Below the pieces are notes generated by a model. It saw only the letters and a list, made by a program, of their open reading frames with translations, was not told where the DNA came from and did no database searches. Shown here piece by piece: positions 21,794-36,300 of a stretch of 64,000 nt of DNA; the stretch's first letter is position 1, and each line of letters begins with the position of its first letter. A program made the translations under genes and the position numbers. The stretch is from Daphnia carinata (taxonomy: Eukaryota; Arthropoda; Branchiopoda; Diplostraca; Daphniidae). The DNA lies in assembly GCF_022539665.2 (NCBI RefSeq), contig NC_081338.1, positions 7,180,446-7,244,445 on the forward strand, read 5' to 3'.

Positions 21794-22345
21794 GTAGTAA
21801 CCGTAGTGGTAACATTAACATGCTCAGCTGAACAGGTATTTTTTAAATCATTTAATACTTCAGTTTTTTTCGATTTCTGCGGTCATCAGCTGATCCGGTA
21901 TAAAGAAGACCAGACCGATAGAATTTAAAATTTGACGATAATAAACAAGAAAAAGGCCTATGTTTTTAAGACTGGCAATTCAGAGAACACTCCCCGCGGG
22001 GAAAAGATTGACGGTTCTAATACTTCCCAGTTAAAAATAAACTTAATGCTTACGGTAAGTATTTTTTGTTTGGCTGCTCGGCCTTGGCAGCGGGAGGTAA
22101 AAATGGACACTTCCGAGTATTACAGGAAGTCATTGCCTACCGTTTTGTCCCATTAAAACTGGTGAGAAAAAAAAACAAGTAATAATGTTTTGAAGCCTCA
22201 GGACGTACGTAGCCGGAAACCAATCTTTAGCTCGCAGAGCGGGACAAATGAGTTTATGTAATAATTTGTAACCGGAAAGAACAGAGCAACCGAAACCGGG
22301 TTATGGGCGGTATATGGGTGTTCCAAATTCGAAGCAAGGAACAAT
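21794..22345. repeat. Rearranged partial copy of 2149-3313
   Basis: 21794-21882 matches 2149-2237 (inside SMYD exon 2). It then jumps to sequence matching about 2730 onward, with a second deletion before 22048-22345, which matches about 3035-3313. Order and orientation are kept. Exon 1 and the start codon of the SMYD gene are in the deleted part, so this copy cannot make the protein. The 17-codon ATG frame (at 22103-22156) remains open here. Confidence 0.8.
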
Positions 22346-25019
22346 ATGTGCATCATACGGGTTTGTCCGGTTAATTTTGTTGTCCTGAACTATAGTGGGG
22401 AAATTAGAATCCCCTAAAGCAATATCTCACGTCCACTAGCCAAAACGAAAGTAACCATAAATGACGTCACAGTCGGTAAGCACGACATCGCGTTTGTTTG
22501 TTCAACTCTTGTTTTGAAAACCGTGGCAAGTATATTTTGAAGGAACAAAAAAAAATAATTAAATGCTAGCGCTTATTCTCTGATAAGAAAACAACAACAA
22601 ATTTCCGGTGTGATGTCCCTTAAAGCGCCTCTGGAATTCCAGTTCTCATGTGTCTGTTCTTTAACCCTTCCGCAATGGTCGTTCTATAGTAGAGAGAAGA
22701 AAGAAAAAAAGAAACCTCTTTTGATTTAACAACCGGTTTTCCCGACCTTGAAGTGCAGGTGGACGCATAAATTATGAGAATGTTCAACCATGTCTAGCAG
22801 TCAAGAATTTAAAGAAAGGGATGAATCACGCCATCAATCAACCTCAATTTCCATCCGTGACGCTGCATAAGCTTACTCCTATGCGATTGCGGCAAAGGAT
22901 TCTAGCTCTCTCCCGCAAAAAAATAATTTGTAACGCATTTCCCGTGCATTGGCACCATATACGCTGCACGATTAAAGCGAATTAAGCTACGCAAAAGTGG
23001 ATATTTGAACATAATTTATATGCAAACGTTGCGTAGCGTCAGTTCCGCCGCACATGTGGCCTAAAAACCCAGTAAAAATTCGAGACATCCGAAAAAAAAA
23101 ACTGGTAACCAGGAGAAATTCGATTGCGCACTTGCATACAAGAATTTAGACGATGTCGTTATATCTATACAACCTACATCACTTGATTACCATACAAATA
23201 GCGTTTCCCCCCCTTTTTTTTTTTTTAAACATTACTATGCCATTGGAATGCATAAGACATGGCGTAGTCCGTGTATGAGAATTCTATAAACTTTGCTTCT
23301 TCTACCGTTAAAGGCGGGTGTGATTTCTAGCAGTCAGGAAATTGAAGTAAAATAAAAATACGCCCCGTCCTCGTTCACGGCATTGACCTTCTTCATAGAG
23401 ACATTTTCTTTTTTTTTTTTTGTTTAAGAGAGGGGTTAATTTATGGATTTTTCGAGAAAAGAAAGCTGAGTAAAAGTAGACAGAGAAAGAAAAAAAAAAA
23501 AAGGATGCGTTCTCTTCTATATCTGAAATGAACGCTTCACCCAGAGGCACAATACATTAAACTCAACTGGGTCAACTCGTTTGCATTCCCGAGACTTCGT
23601 TTGTATCGTAAATCGTTCCATCCGTTATTGTATGCTCGTTGGCCATTACTGTGGATTGCTTTTTCTCTTCTCCCGACCATATATGCAAGCATGTGCATCT
23701 AACGTGGCTTATTTCATTCAATGGAACACACGAAATACAAGAGAGTCGTTTACAGTTTCTACGCACCCATTATTGTAACCGTATGTACGCACGACGGCGC
23801 TTCGCCGACGCGGCCGTATGAAAACCAGGTTGTGGTTTTCTTTCAAAAATTGCGTGGCTCTCGCTGAATCCCGGAGTGACGAACCACGCATCGGAATGCG
23901 TAATCCACATGGCGCACAGGTTGATGAGATGCAGTCTTTTGCCAACTGCTGTTCGAGGATCGCTGAATATCTAGTCGGTGTGTGGCGATATTTCTCTTAT
24001 TCAATGAGGTTTAGACGTTGTTTCGAACCCGCCGGCAATTTGCATCGCTGTGGTCTTACAGTCTGATAACTAACCTTTTGACCGTCGCATTATATAGAAC
24101 ATAGGCAGAACGCATGGCCAATCGGTGCGTGTCTCGTGCGTGACACGTAAATGTGCTTTCGCGAGCGGATATCCTTACACTTCTGATTAATTTCGTAAAG
24201 GAACAGGATGTAATGACGAAGATTTATGCCATTTGGGCTTTTTTTTTCGGTTGATAGTATCGTACTATCGTGAGACGTTCTCCATTTCCTCGCAAACCGG
24301 AGATTGCGAATTTTTAATCCTGACGTAGCGAACGAATGGATGAATCAGCTCTATTGTTAGCAATTGGCGATTGTCTAAAATTAAAAGGAAAAAAAAAGAA
24401 GAAACTAAATTCCTCTTTCGAATTGAACAACAATGACGGCACAAGAATTATTTATAGAAAAATACGAGCTCGCAGTTATAATACGATTTAAAGCAGAGGA
24501 GACGGTGGCCCTTTGGCTGCGAAGTGTGGCCCAAATATGCCAATCGATTCTTTGAAAATAAGTGATAGAACAAAAAAAAATTATATTGAGCACAATCATT
24601 TCAAACACAGTGCCATAGCAGATTGGAATCGCAATCAAAAAGCCGTTATTCCAGCCTTAATTTCTTTTTGTGCTGAAATTCTAAAATAGAAATACTTTTT
24701 TTTTAAACGGTTGAATATTAATTAAGGTCGTACCTTGAGGCTATCTACATGCTAGTCACAGAAGAGGCACTACGAAAAGTCACGTGATTATCTTTTGTGT
24801 GTGTGCGTGTGCGTGTGTGGAAGAGGAAGTGAAAAGTAGGTTACATAACACGGATCAACCGTATGCGACAGTACACATAAGATGATATTGACGAGACACC
24901 GTAACAAGTGCACACCTTCTCAACAAACAAAACAAATAAAAGAATGCCCTTGTTTCAAATCCAAATACCAGCACAAGGATTTTTGTTTTTGTTTTTGTTT
25001 TTCTCTCAACACTTTCCAT
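22346..25019. other. No gene seen
   Basis: AT-rich DNA with poly-A/T tracts. A GT-rich tract lies at about 24797-24820. Reading frames are short, overlapping and on both strands; none has a recognisable domain. Confidence 0.4.
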
Positions 25020-25033
25020 TCATTTTTTTATCT

Positions 25034-25043
25034 TTTATTTATT
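25034..25043 (-). terminator. Polyadenylation signals of the sulfotransferase gene
   Basis: Two overlapping AATAAA hexamers on the minus strand (AATAAATAAA), 10-20 nt past the stop codon at 25053. Confidence 0.7.
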
Positions 25044-25052
25044 GATTCATTT

Positions 25053-26858
25053 TTAATCTTGTTGCTCAAGTTCTGTGATGAACCTCAAATCAGTGCCCTC
25101 CAAGTTGGCCTGCATCCACTTGTCGATTCGTTCGTTTAATTCGGGAGAGAAATGATTTTTCCAGTCGCCCGTTTTGCCTGGAAACGGAGCAAAGAAAAAA
25201 ACAATTGAAACGCAATCGGTCTACACACGTGCCAAGAGACGCTTTACCTTTGCGGATGAAGTGTCCGGAGTTGTTCATTAATCCAATTTCTTTCCCAATT
25301 TCACAGTTGACCGTTTCGTTTTTAGCAAAATTGTCGAAACGCAAATGTTCGGTCAGTTTGGCCAGTTGATCTTCGGTCAACGGCTTGCCAAGGAACTTGG
25401 CAATCTTTTCGATTTCCCCTCGCAGGTTCTGCGCACGTTAGGACACACACAATAAAGAAAAATCTTCAAATAAAAACAAAATTCAAAGCGATTTCTTTAC
25501 CCTTTTAAGGTCCTCGTAGAAGACGAAATGCAAATTGGGATGATGCCGTTTGTTCCAAGCGTCCAGCAAGTGAGGAAAGAACGGAGCACTGTAAACTATC
25601 CTTTCCGAAAATGGCAAATGCGCGCATGTGTGAACAACAGTCGATTAAACGTGTGCAACGTTTTGTTTTGAATTTTTTTGCTATTGGCAAACAAACCTCG
25701 ATCCGTCATGAAGTAATCGGCGAAAGCCTCCAAGTTGCCAGTGTAGTGATGGAATTCCAATAGCCGATGGTAATGATAATATGAAACGATGACGTCTTTG
25801 GGATTGCGAGCCACGTAAACAACCTTTGATTTTTGGACACCCACAGCAAGATTTAGGGAAATGAAAATAAATAAAAGACGATAACGGTAGAATTATAATG
25901 GTGTGAAAGTAATAAAAACAAAAAACAAAAAGAGTTACACGCACCTTGCTGGTGTTGAGAACTGTCGGGTTTAACAGATACAGTGGCAAGTGACTTTTAA
26001 TAACTCTGGGGCCAGCCATTTGGTCAATCTGGTCCAGATCGCGAAGACAGTCGCCCATCACTAAGCTGATGGCCTTTCTGATGAACGGACGAAGCCAGTC
26101 CATTAAATTCCAATAGCAAAGCAGCTCCATAATTTTGTCGACCAGTGGAGAATTGGCTTTTCTAGATACACGCAAAACATTGTTTTAAAATGCGAATTGC
26201 TAATAGAATTCAATTAGCAAATTAAAAAAGAATCCCTTACCTACAAATAGCCTCTTTCTCGAACTTTTCGGCCAACTTCATGGGCAGCATGTAGTTCATT
26301 CTTTTCACACAGAACAAAATTGAACGAGAGAAAATTAAAGGGTAACGTGGGTGTATTTTAAAATTGTTTTAACTTTCAAGAGGCAGGTGTTTTGGGCCAA
26401 CTAAATAAGCAACATCACTCACTCTAGAAATGGTGAACGAATACTCAGCTGCTCCTTCTTGCCCTTCTCGAAATCACATTGATTCACGACCATCCACACT
26501 AATTCTTGCACCCAAGTCGTTCCTGTTTATAGAGACCGATCAACCGTTGGCGATTAAAAGATTTTTTTTTTTTTTTTTTTTTTAACTAAGAAGGAAGAAG
26601 ACACTTTGCTAACGGTGTGGGGGCAATCTTACCGCACTTTGGGAAAGTGGACACATAGATATCGTCCGGCCTCGGTGCCAAATTGTAAATATCTTCCGCA
26701 TTTTTGGCGTACTCGGGCGTGGTGACGTAGCGGTGCGGGACGGACCTCACGAGCCCATCGATGTAAGGTGGGAAATCCTTGCGAAATTGACCGCCCAACG
26801 TCTCGGGCATCAAGTCGAATTTTTCCTGGAGCTGGAGACGTTCTTTAGCACCCGACAT
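25053..26858 (-). CDS. Cytosolic sulfotransferase (SULT family), complete, 8 exons
   Basis: Predicted 376-residue enzyme that moves a sulfonate group from PAPS to a hydroxyl or amine acceptor. Exons: 26858-26633, 26522-26423, 26300-26241, 26161-25945, 25823-25697, 25595-25501, 25428-25248, 25177-25053; all GT-AG and in phase. The PAPS 5'-phosphosulfate loop (STFPKCGTTWVQELVW, about residues 70-85) spans the exon 1/2 junction. The 3'-phosphate site (YVARNPKDVIVSYYHYH) is in exon 5, the PFFPHLLDAW block in exon 6, and the C-terminal PAPS/dimer motif (RKGKTGDWKNHFSPELN) across exons 7-8. The conserved catalytic His region (RVIKSHLPLYLLNP) is in exon 4. The start MSGAKER was chosen because family members begin just before such a helix; an upstream in-frame ATG exists but adds a hydrophobic, low-complexity stretch. 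The substrate cannot be told. It is somewhat longer than vertebrate SULTs, as is common in arthropods. Confidence 0.95.
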
Positions 26859-27218
26859 CTTGGCCGGTCGATGAGGTACTGAAGTCCGAACGATGAAAAC
26901 AATAGAGTTATATCTCTTTTTCTTCCTCCGGACAATCGCGAAGGCCGCCGCTAGCGTTTCTTGTACATCCATGTAGGCCAGACGCATAAAAAAAAAAGCC
27001 AAAAGAAAGAAAGAAAGAAAAAAAAAAACCTGCCCGACCAATCACCGCAAGCCAGGAAGCCCTCTCCTCAGATGGACGTTCCACTTACCGATTCACATCG
27101 TATGGGTTCTTGGGCTCTGGCAAACTAGGTCAGGTCAGGTGTTGAAAAAGATACAGAACTCCCTCTCCGTTCAACCCAACGTGAACGCTGCAAGCTAAAA
27201 CATTCCCATCAGATGCTC

Positions 27219-27224
27219 TTTATA
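27219..27224 (-). promoter_or_regulatory. TATA box upstream of the sulfotransferase gene
   Basis: The minus strand reads GATATAAAGAGC about 360 nt upstream of the start codon. Transcription would start near 27190, leaving a 5' UTR that may contain an intron. Confidence 0.45.
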
Positions 27225-27229
27225 TCTCT

Positions 27230-30200
27230 ACATTCACCCTACGCGAAAGAACAAAAATTTATTTAATTTAGAAATTTCTGCAATTGTTGTTCATTAAATA
27301 AGCGAGTGGGTCATGGACCTCTTCTTAGGTCACGAAACCTCCTTCCTTTTTTGTACGGAAAAAAAAAACGTCTTCGGATTTCACAGGCACGTGGATTTTT
27401 TTTTTATCAAAGAGTTCCTCTATTGTCGAAGCTGGCCTTACCGAAGAAGGGCCCGGTTGACCACAACAATCGGCAAATGGGCATCGGTTGCACGATGGAA
27501 ACGCGCCCTAGCTAACGTTCGATATTCTACTTTTTTATTGTTGTTGTTGTGCTGTTTTGTTTTCTCCCCGAGTGCAATAAGAAAAAGAATATACTAGCAG
27601 AAGGCTTTCTATATAGACGGCTATCTCTTTTTTGTTTTCTTTGTGTCCTAAAAGAGCTCGTTTTCCATTAAGTTGTTCGTCCAGCTTTTGGATGACCCAC
27701 AAAGGATATACGTACCTATCGGGTTAAGATGGAATGTATGCATCCCGGTTTTTTCCTTGGCAAGCGAAAATATTTGGACGGATACCTTCGTGAAAGTTGT
27801 TGCTTTCTAACAGGCAACGGCTTCGTAAAACCCGGTGGTGGTAACCTCACGTATTCATACAATTGAAAATGGCAGCGAGGACTATATAGGGACTAATGCA
27901 AAAGAGACGCGGAACTGAACGCATAGCCAATTCAGGCAAAAATCCGTAATCAATACACGATTGAATAATATAACGAGCTCGGGTTCAACCTTTCATATAA
28001 CGTGTGTTCTGGAATAATGAGCTATCGGGGCGAGACGATTGTCTTAGCAACCTATCTGTGTCCTTGCTCCTTGCTCCAAACTGCGTTTGGATGGCAATTT
28101 TTTTTACAAACACTCGTGAATAACGAACAAGGGAAAGTGTTCGTTTTATTTTCGGGACTTCGGAAAGCAATGTACCTGAATATGACAGCCAAGTCGATAT
28201 TGAACTGTTAAAAATCGGTTAGAGGATTCCATTGATTCAGGAATCTCGTCCAATATGCAAAGAGGCTTTATTAGTTTAGATTGGTTCACTGCAAAAAGCT
28301 AGGGCGACGAGACGTGCTGCCATTTTGCTTTCCTTTGTTAGCAATAGGAAAAAAGGTTCTATACGATCGGTTATTTCACTGTCGACTCAAACTGGGAAAA
28401 CGAGGTATCGTTGACACACTTTCCATTTCTTGTCATACGGGTCATCTTATTATGCGCACAGTTCAAAAAAAAAAAAAAAGAGACGGCGAACCCAGAAAAA
28501 TTGAGGGCATTCGAAAACAAGATTTCATGAAGCCGGGTTAATTTTAGTCATATCTTCTTTAATATAGGTCGTTTCGTTTGTAAAGAAAAAAAAAATAAGA
28601 GGATTTTCATTGATGTTTCTCTTTTTTCGAGAACTGGTCCATCGGCATCACCTTCCCAGTCAAAACAATTCATGGAACAAATCTTGTTTTTATTCCTCTC
28701 GTATTCCAAACGTTATGCCGTATTTAGCGTTCACGTGCAAACACGTCGCAAAAAAAAAAATAAGAGTTATAAAACTTAATTGATATTAGCAGCCAATAAA
28801 ATGTGTTAATTTTGTTCGATTCATTCGTTCAGTCCGTTTAGCTCAGCATGCAAGCCATCCGCATAGTTCTGCATTGTCATTCTTTTTTGTTGTTGTTAAA
28901 GGGGCATCACTAGCGTGCCAACTGGACAAGAACATGACTAAACACAAATTCCAGGCTAGAGTGATATATACAAGATGCGTTTGATAAAACAAAAACATGT
29001 GTTTCGCATTTTATTGTCAGATTTTCCTTATGATTTATTGCATCAAAGCAATTTTTTTTTCAAATCAATCTGATAGTTTGCTTCGTTTTTATGGAGTCTA
29101 TTTTATGAGTATAACTTGTTGATATCATATTTGAAGTAGATACCAGCCTATGGGCCATTAGTGCAACTCATGTGTAACTCCTCATATTTTCCATGTCCCA
29201 TTCACAAAACAATTTTAGCCACAACAAACGTTTTTTTTTTGTATTTTCTTTATGAATAAAGAGCCAGAGGGGTTTTTCCGTCACGCAACCTGGTAAGTGC
29301 ATTCCCATCTGTTACATATATTTCGTTTGTTTCTGATAGCCCCCGCACACTCGGCAAAATTTCAATTGAATATTCTTCTATAAACAAAGAAAAAAAGGCT
29401 CCATCAGATTTGCTTTCGGAATATGAGGCATACATTATTATTCATTTGTTAGTATTTATTGAGAATGCAATGTACGTTCTACATCGAGCAAACGCACATC
29501 AAATCTAGAACATGTCTGGATTTGCATACAATTTCAGCCAATCGTGATTTCCTTTTTGTGCACACTCAATCTTCCTTTTATATTCTACTTGACTTCAGAG
29601 CTTTCCTGTATTTGAATTAAAATTTGCTATGAGGGGGGGGGGGGGGGGGATCCCCACTTTGTTCATGTGGGCGCTTGAAGAGCCAACCACTTGACATATC
29701 ATTTTTTTTTTTTCAAAAAGAAATTCCCCTGAAAAGGATTATAAGGAAACAAAAAAGAAAAATGGAGCACATATACGGGACAATTTTAGCTGGCGTGACT
29801 GAAATTCGATTGGCCTCTTACCGCCAACAGTACTGTACATATGCGGGCAAAAAAAAAAATATAATCAGATATCGATTGAGTCTCTAGTGCGGTTCACCAG
29901 TACAACCGCCTTTCGGGCCGTTATAATCCACCAAAATAATAAAGAAAAAAAAAAGGCAATGCCTTCCGAAGGGGGCATTTGCCTCTCGCTGATTATTTTC
30001 AAAGAATTCTGTTTATTCATTCAACACAACGGTCGTTACATTAGTAGTCATAGCGAATCATGCAAAATGAAAAATACATCAATTGAGAAAGATATAGGCG
30101 TTCACATTTATAAATTGCAAAATGCCTCAGAGCATCGTATTTGCATTATGACTCTTAAAAATAAATTTAAAAAAAAAGGGACATTGACGTGGAATATGTA

Positions 30201-30366
30201 CACTTGTTGAAAGTAGGGTGTGGTCATTTCATTCGATACCTGAAACGTCTTGTGTTTCAGATTCAATGTTTTCAAAATTCACGCCATCAAGTCGGACAGG
30301 TGCTGCTGATTTCGTTCGGCAACACACGCCTCCATTGGTTTGGCCAGCTGCCAGTGGCTTGTCGTG
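27230..30366. other. Intergenic, no gene seen
   Basis: Between the 5' end of the sulfotransferase gene and the 3' end of the GPCR gene. Contains many A/T runs, a G17 run (29633-29649) and only short frames without domains. The last few hundred bases probably include the GPCR 3' UTR. Confidence 0.4.
29633..29649 (+). repeat. G homopolymer, 17 nt
   Basis: Uninterrupted run of 17 G, prone to sequencing error and to quadruplex formation. Confidence 0.95.
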
Positions 30367-33300
30367 TTACAAACACGTCTGATGAGGTGTGCCACTTGGA
30401 CGTGAGATGCGCAGCGTTTGCAACAATGTCGCACGAAAATCACGCGAGAACATGCAGTAAATGTAGAAGGTGAACGAGTAGTTGGTCACCTCCAAAATGT
30501 TGGCCACAGCGCGAAACACCTGCAAATCGCAATCAATCAATGAAAAACGAAATGGGGAATCGAATCGAAAACGGCATCTCGAACCTGGAAGTAGTATGAC
30601 TGAAGAACAGCTTCATGAATCATAAGAGAGAGCACTAGCTGTGGCGTGATGCATACGGAAAATAGGATAGAAGTGGAACCGAGCAGGAACATTAATCGCT
30701 TCTCTTCCCAATAACGTCTTGAATCATCCGCTTGCTGGCCATTGGGAAGTCGGCTCTGCTGTTGCTGAGGCGGATTTCTGTAAATACAAGGGAACAGGTC
30801 AGCACGAAGGTGGTGATAAAAAAAAAAAAATAAAGAAAGATTTTTTAAAAAAAATTCTAATTCGTGCAGGCCATTGAAAAGTATCGATCGTATTGCTGTA
30901 AATATATCAGCAGCATTTGCCTGGCAATTTTAAAAGTTTTCCTAATAGCAACGGCAGTCATTTTCCAGGAAATAAAATTGAACTGATGGCTGCCCGATCG
31001 GCTATACTCGCATTACATCAAAATGCAAATTTTTTTTAAAAGCAAAATTTTGTTTAGAATAAAAAAAAAAATGAGATCTTAAAGTCTAGAAGTTTTTTCA
31101 AATGCATCGTTTCTCTTCACTCTATCGCAAACGTATATACAACCAAAAAGAGTTTTCTCGGCCACATCTGGCGAATCCGGTTTCGTTTCCAAACTCCGTC
31201 ACGTTTGAAATGTTTGAAGATTGACTTACAAGAATCAACGTTAATTTCTAACTTTCTCGTATACGGGGTGGCCCTTGTAATTTTAGCCAACAAAAGATAG
31301 AACCGGAATGAAGCCATATTATACGTACGTACATCCACACTATCATTATTCATGCGCCAGAGTTTGATTGATAACACGAAAAAAAATAACATATTGGGAT
31401 GAATATAACGATTTTTTTTTTGTGTCGTTCAAATTAACTTATTCTAGAACGGTTGTCGGGCGACAAATCAAGGAGATTGGATCTGTGCTTGCATTTGGCA
31501 GCAAGGAACTGCTTGATGGAGGACTAAAAGAAAAGTTAGATCTTTGCTTTCGCAATGAAGTCGGGTTGTTTTTCTTTTCTTTTTCGTCCCCTTTTCAGAT
31601 GGGTACACCATCTATGCCAAAGGATGTCCGTAATATTATTTGCATGTTGATATAACGACATGTACATCGGATTGGCCATCGCCAGAACTGCGCACAAACT
31701 TGAGCTCTTTGCACGGCGTATTTGAATGATACAACTTTGACTGGGACTTTTGGCATCACAAAAAGGAAAAACTGAACATTTTCTACTTAAATCCTGTCGT
31801 ATTTTCATGGAACTAGTTTCATTTTTTTAATATAAAAAAAAATAGAAATAGAGTTCAACAAACTATTTCGTCCACGTGACAAGAAACAACAAGGGACTCT
31901 CTTTCGTGCGTCCGCTCAAAAATCGGGACTCGCAACCACGCAACGCAAAATTGATTACATTAAAATATATATGTGTGCGAAGATCCAATTCTGATCGAGT
32001 TAATTATCTAAAACGATTTGTTTTGTCATTTGTCACGTTGTTATGTCATCGCATATCAGTTCCCGACGCAAACTGGCCAGCAATTGAGAACAGCAGCCCG
32101 AAAGAAGACGCGCTCGTACCCATCGTGCGGTTACAGTCACGAACCAATTAGCATATGCAAATGTTCTTCCGTCAAACTTTCACCAACATTTTCTCGTGGG
32201 TGTGCGTCTTATTTAACGATCATTCTTTGAACTGACGCGACTCGTACGCCGCGGGCATATCGCAGAGTGGGGCGACTTTCTCCAGCCCGTTAAACTTGGA
32301 TGGATGGCACACAACTCGTTACGCGTTAACACGCATGTTTCTCTAACTCATTTGTTTTCTTCTCTTTCCATCCTCTTCTACAGTCACCATTAAAAAGCTC
32401 TCCCCCTCCATCATTGAAATTGTTTAATTACACAACTAAACTGATCTTGTAATTAGCGACTTAAACAAAAAACCCAAAAATGAATGAAACTTACTCGCTG
32501 CAAATTCGATCTGAGCCGTTGTTGGAAACGAAACTAACGGCTCCATCCCTGTTGACGGATGTGACCATGGTCGGTGATGAACCGCTCTGATGATGACTGC
32601 CATTAGCGCTTTGCACGGACGATGGAGGCGGAAGAAGTTGCGAAGCCGTAGGCGCTTTTGTTAACATACTCCGCCGCCTGGCGCACGTTCGCCTGTACAC
32701 GACGATGATACAGCAATTGAGATGGACGATGATAAGTGTAGGCGCCATCTGGATTATTAAATTCCAACGGAAGAATAAAAAATAAAATGGAAGTCAACCC
32801 TTCCCCCGCCCCCTTTTTTTTTTACAGTGGACATAGAGAATGCAATTACATGGTCATTTTTGGGACATGAAAAATCGAATCCATTCACAAGCGAATATAT
32901 AAATTCAGTTACGCGACAATCATTTGCCATCTTTTTTTATTATTATTTCAAGAATTGTTTGTTATTATTATTTATTTATTTATTATTTATATTTTTTTAA
33001 AACGTGCATCATTTATTGCGCAGCTGGAGATCGGTACTAATAGTTTGCCCACTGGCGACAGACAAATCATCCTTCTTTTGTTATCGTATTACCCTGGAAC
33101 GCTCACCCCCCCCCCCCCGTCCCTCCCCTATATATGTTACGCTTTTCATTGTTGCTCCTCCATTTACTATAGAAGCCTGATTAATTTCCCCATCGTTTAC
33201 TGCGTGGCCTGTCAACGCAGACGTGACGTTCGTTCGTGACGTAAACGCTTGCACGCAGAGGCCACTCAACATAATAAAAAAAAAAGCCTCTCCTCCAAAA

Positions 33301-36300
33301 ACAATAACAAGGATAAAAAAAAAACAATTCAAAAACCACAGCGAAAAGATCTTAGTATACTTTGAAAATGACTTCAAGTGTCCAGAGGTAAGCGGCCCAC
33401 AAGGTGGAATGAGCAAACGATGGGTTCTCTCGTTTCCTATAGACGGGCAGCCCGTCAGGTACCGTGGAGCATGTGATGACGTGAGCGCGGAACAAGTATG
33501 GTAGGTAAAGCGAAACGGCTAACAAGGCCAAACCGACGGCCACCAGCGGTGTCTTCTTGGCGGCGAAGGCTCGCGTTCGTCCCAACCGGCAAACGGCCAG
33601 GTACCGTTCCACCGTCAGAGCCACTAGCATTAAAACACCGATACCTGTACAAATAAAAAATATATATATATAAAATTAGAAATTTGATGAGCAATATAAA
33701 TAATGATGCATGTCTGAGAAAACTTGAATGTTTAGATTGTTTTTTTTTTTAAGGGATCGCCTACGGTGAGATCGATCGGGGTTAGGAGAAATTTGTAGAT
33801 TGTAACTTGTTTTCTTGTTAATTATTCTGGTGAAATGAAGAATGAAATAGTTTCCTTTTTTTTGCTGACTCATGACGTTTATTGTTAGTTTGTTCTCGTT
33901 TTTTTCCCTCTTTGTTATAGCGGAAATTCATCCGGCTTGGAACGCATTATTTTGGCTAAGGTGACACACGCAGGCGGTTCACGAACGCGAAGACCATTTG
34001 TATGTATGCAGCAAATCGGCTTCTCGATGCTCTGCATAGCAGCCATTGCTTGCTGCAATAACACAATGCCATGAAGTATATGTCTTCTCCTGTTTGGCCG
34101 ATTGTCTTTCGCACTGATTTAGCTCCGCGGCATCGATTGAAGAGCGGAATGACGAAGAGAGTTTTAATACGCAGCACTACGGGCCAAAGAACTAGATTAC
34201 ATCATACGGTATGTGTTTTGGTCAGGAAGCGACCTGTTCAACTAGGTTTGTATTCCACGATGCACGAAACCTGTTGGCGACTAATATCAAAAATGAAAAC
34301 TAGTATATCTTACCCTTCTAGCATGTTTTGAACCATTTGCAACTCAACTAGTCGTTCAAACGTACTTCGTATATACAGTATATAAGGAAAGAGGCTTCAT
34401 TTACTTCGAATGAAATTTCCCAGTTGCCTCGAGCCATTTGCTACATTGTGTTTTGTGGGTCACTGACATGCCAACAGGAATTCCAGACGTTTTCATCAAC
34501 TTGTTGTTGTTCCATGACGTTCATCTGTCTAGTACAATGGACTTCTCTTTTTTTTTCTCTCTCAAACAGTCCGACGAAACATTATCTAGAAAGGCGGAGG
34601 AAGTTCGGTGTGTGTTTGATTCCTCTATAATTTCACGGTGAAATTAGAAAACGGAAACAGTTCTTATAAAACATATAAATGAAAGTCTACCTGGTGACCC
34701 CACTTGAACGTCAACTAAGATAATGATATTAAATCGCTATCACAACTTGCGCAAATGCTCCTTGTTTTCCTGAATCCTACACACACACACACATACTGTA
34801 CATACACAAGTTACGAAAGCCATGCGTTATGAACAGCGGGAGAATAGCCAAGTGTCACGTAACTAGCATGTTTTTTTTTTATAGTCGATAGTTTGTAGAT
34901 GAAGTCTCGTATGGCATATCGCCAATTGCGCGTTTTGACCTTTCGCTTTATCGCATAAGTTCTTCGGTTAACTTTCCAGTTTGCTAACGAGTTCGGCGAA
35001 ACGAAGGGCGATGAGCGATGAACGATCTGTCTTATCACTCTCAGCGACAGACTTTTTTGTTTGCAATGACTCATCCTGGTTTTACCCCAATCGTCTACAA
35101 TTTTCATATATTCCTGTTAAATTACGATCTTTATCTCATCGTCGCCTGATTTTGTAATTAACTATTTTTTTTTAAATCGTTTTTTAGTGCCTGTCCACCA
35201 GCTCGCTGTTTAATTATAGGTCTGGCGCAATAATGAGACGTTTCTCAGTTAGGACCAACGGCCAATTAGACCCATGGTTGTATATGTATACCTCCATAAA
35301 AGAAAAGCATTCAGACGACATTACATATAGATGACAGGGCTATATAGAAATCATGAAGGAAGGGCTATATATACGAGATCTAATAACAAAATTGACAATA
35401 AATTGTTCTACTGCCATCGAGCTACATACACGAGCGTGTTTTTTCTTTGTTCTTTATGCTGACGGCTAAACGTGTCCTACCCTACTTCTTTTTTTATGTT
35501 TTTAGTTACTTCACGCCAATTGTTCCGAGTAGCCTAGTATGTCTTGTCTCGCCAACAGACACGTATAGATAAACACAAAATTTGAATACGTATGGGACGT
35601 TCGTTTCTGAACAGCCGTGTACTAAAGTCTATTGCGTGATGAATGCTGATTATAGAAATCCTCGTCTATCGCAGTAAGTGAAATTGTACAAAGCTACCGT
35701 GACGAGAAGTGTGGGATGCTGTTTTACATACGGAACGTCATTTGACCCACTTTTATGCAAAACAATTCGAAAGAATAAACTGAATAGAAAAAGTGTGTGA
35801 GCTTTCAATTTTTTGGCTGGGGCTTCAACGAAATCGAACCTGTTGTATAGTCTAATGCAAACGTTTATTCCAAATGATAGGATCTCTTTGATTGCAGTGT
35901 TGCAGTGTTTTCTTTCAACATTTTGCTTGGATCTATTTGTTAGAGATGCATTTGGAATGTCTCTCTCGCGATGCATTCGTACGTGTTTCATATACTATAC
36001 AATATAACGTCTAGATTCGATTTACATAAGTCTATATTTCCCACATCAGGTTATAATCCCTTGGCCAAATGATTTCCATGCCTTACAAAAAAATATAAAG
36101 CTTCCTTTTGTGCCACACAAAAGCAAGAAACGATTTACATATTAATGTTCCGTCTGCCCCAAATTGTGTCGACAAACAAAACTCGGCCCAGTACACTCTT
36201 CCGTGCTAAATCAAACGAGTAAAAGATCGTCGAGTTTGCACGACGTCGCATTTTCTTTTCAACATTTCGGATATATAGACAAGTCCTCAAACTTTCACCG

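Noticed and set aside
24797-24820. Regularly spaced GTGTGT/GCGTGT units considered as a short array
   Set aside because: Simple dinucleotide repeat; no spacers as in a CRISPR array, and the genome is eukaryotic.
26859-27041. Upstream N-terminal extension of the sulfotransferase (start at 27041)
   Set aside because: The extension is low-complexity (Phe- and Lys-rich from poly-T/A tracts); the internal ATG at 26858 gives a family-like N-terminus.
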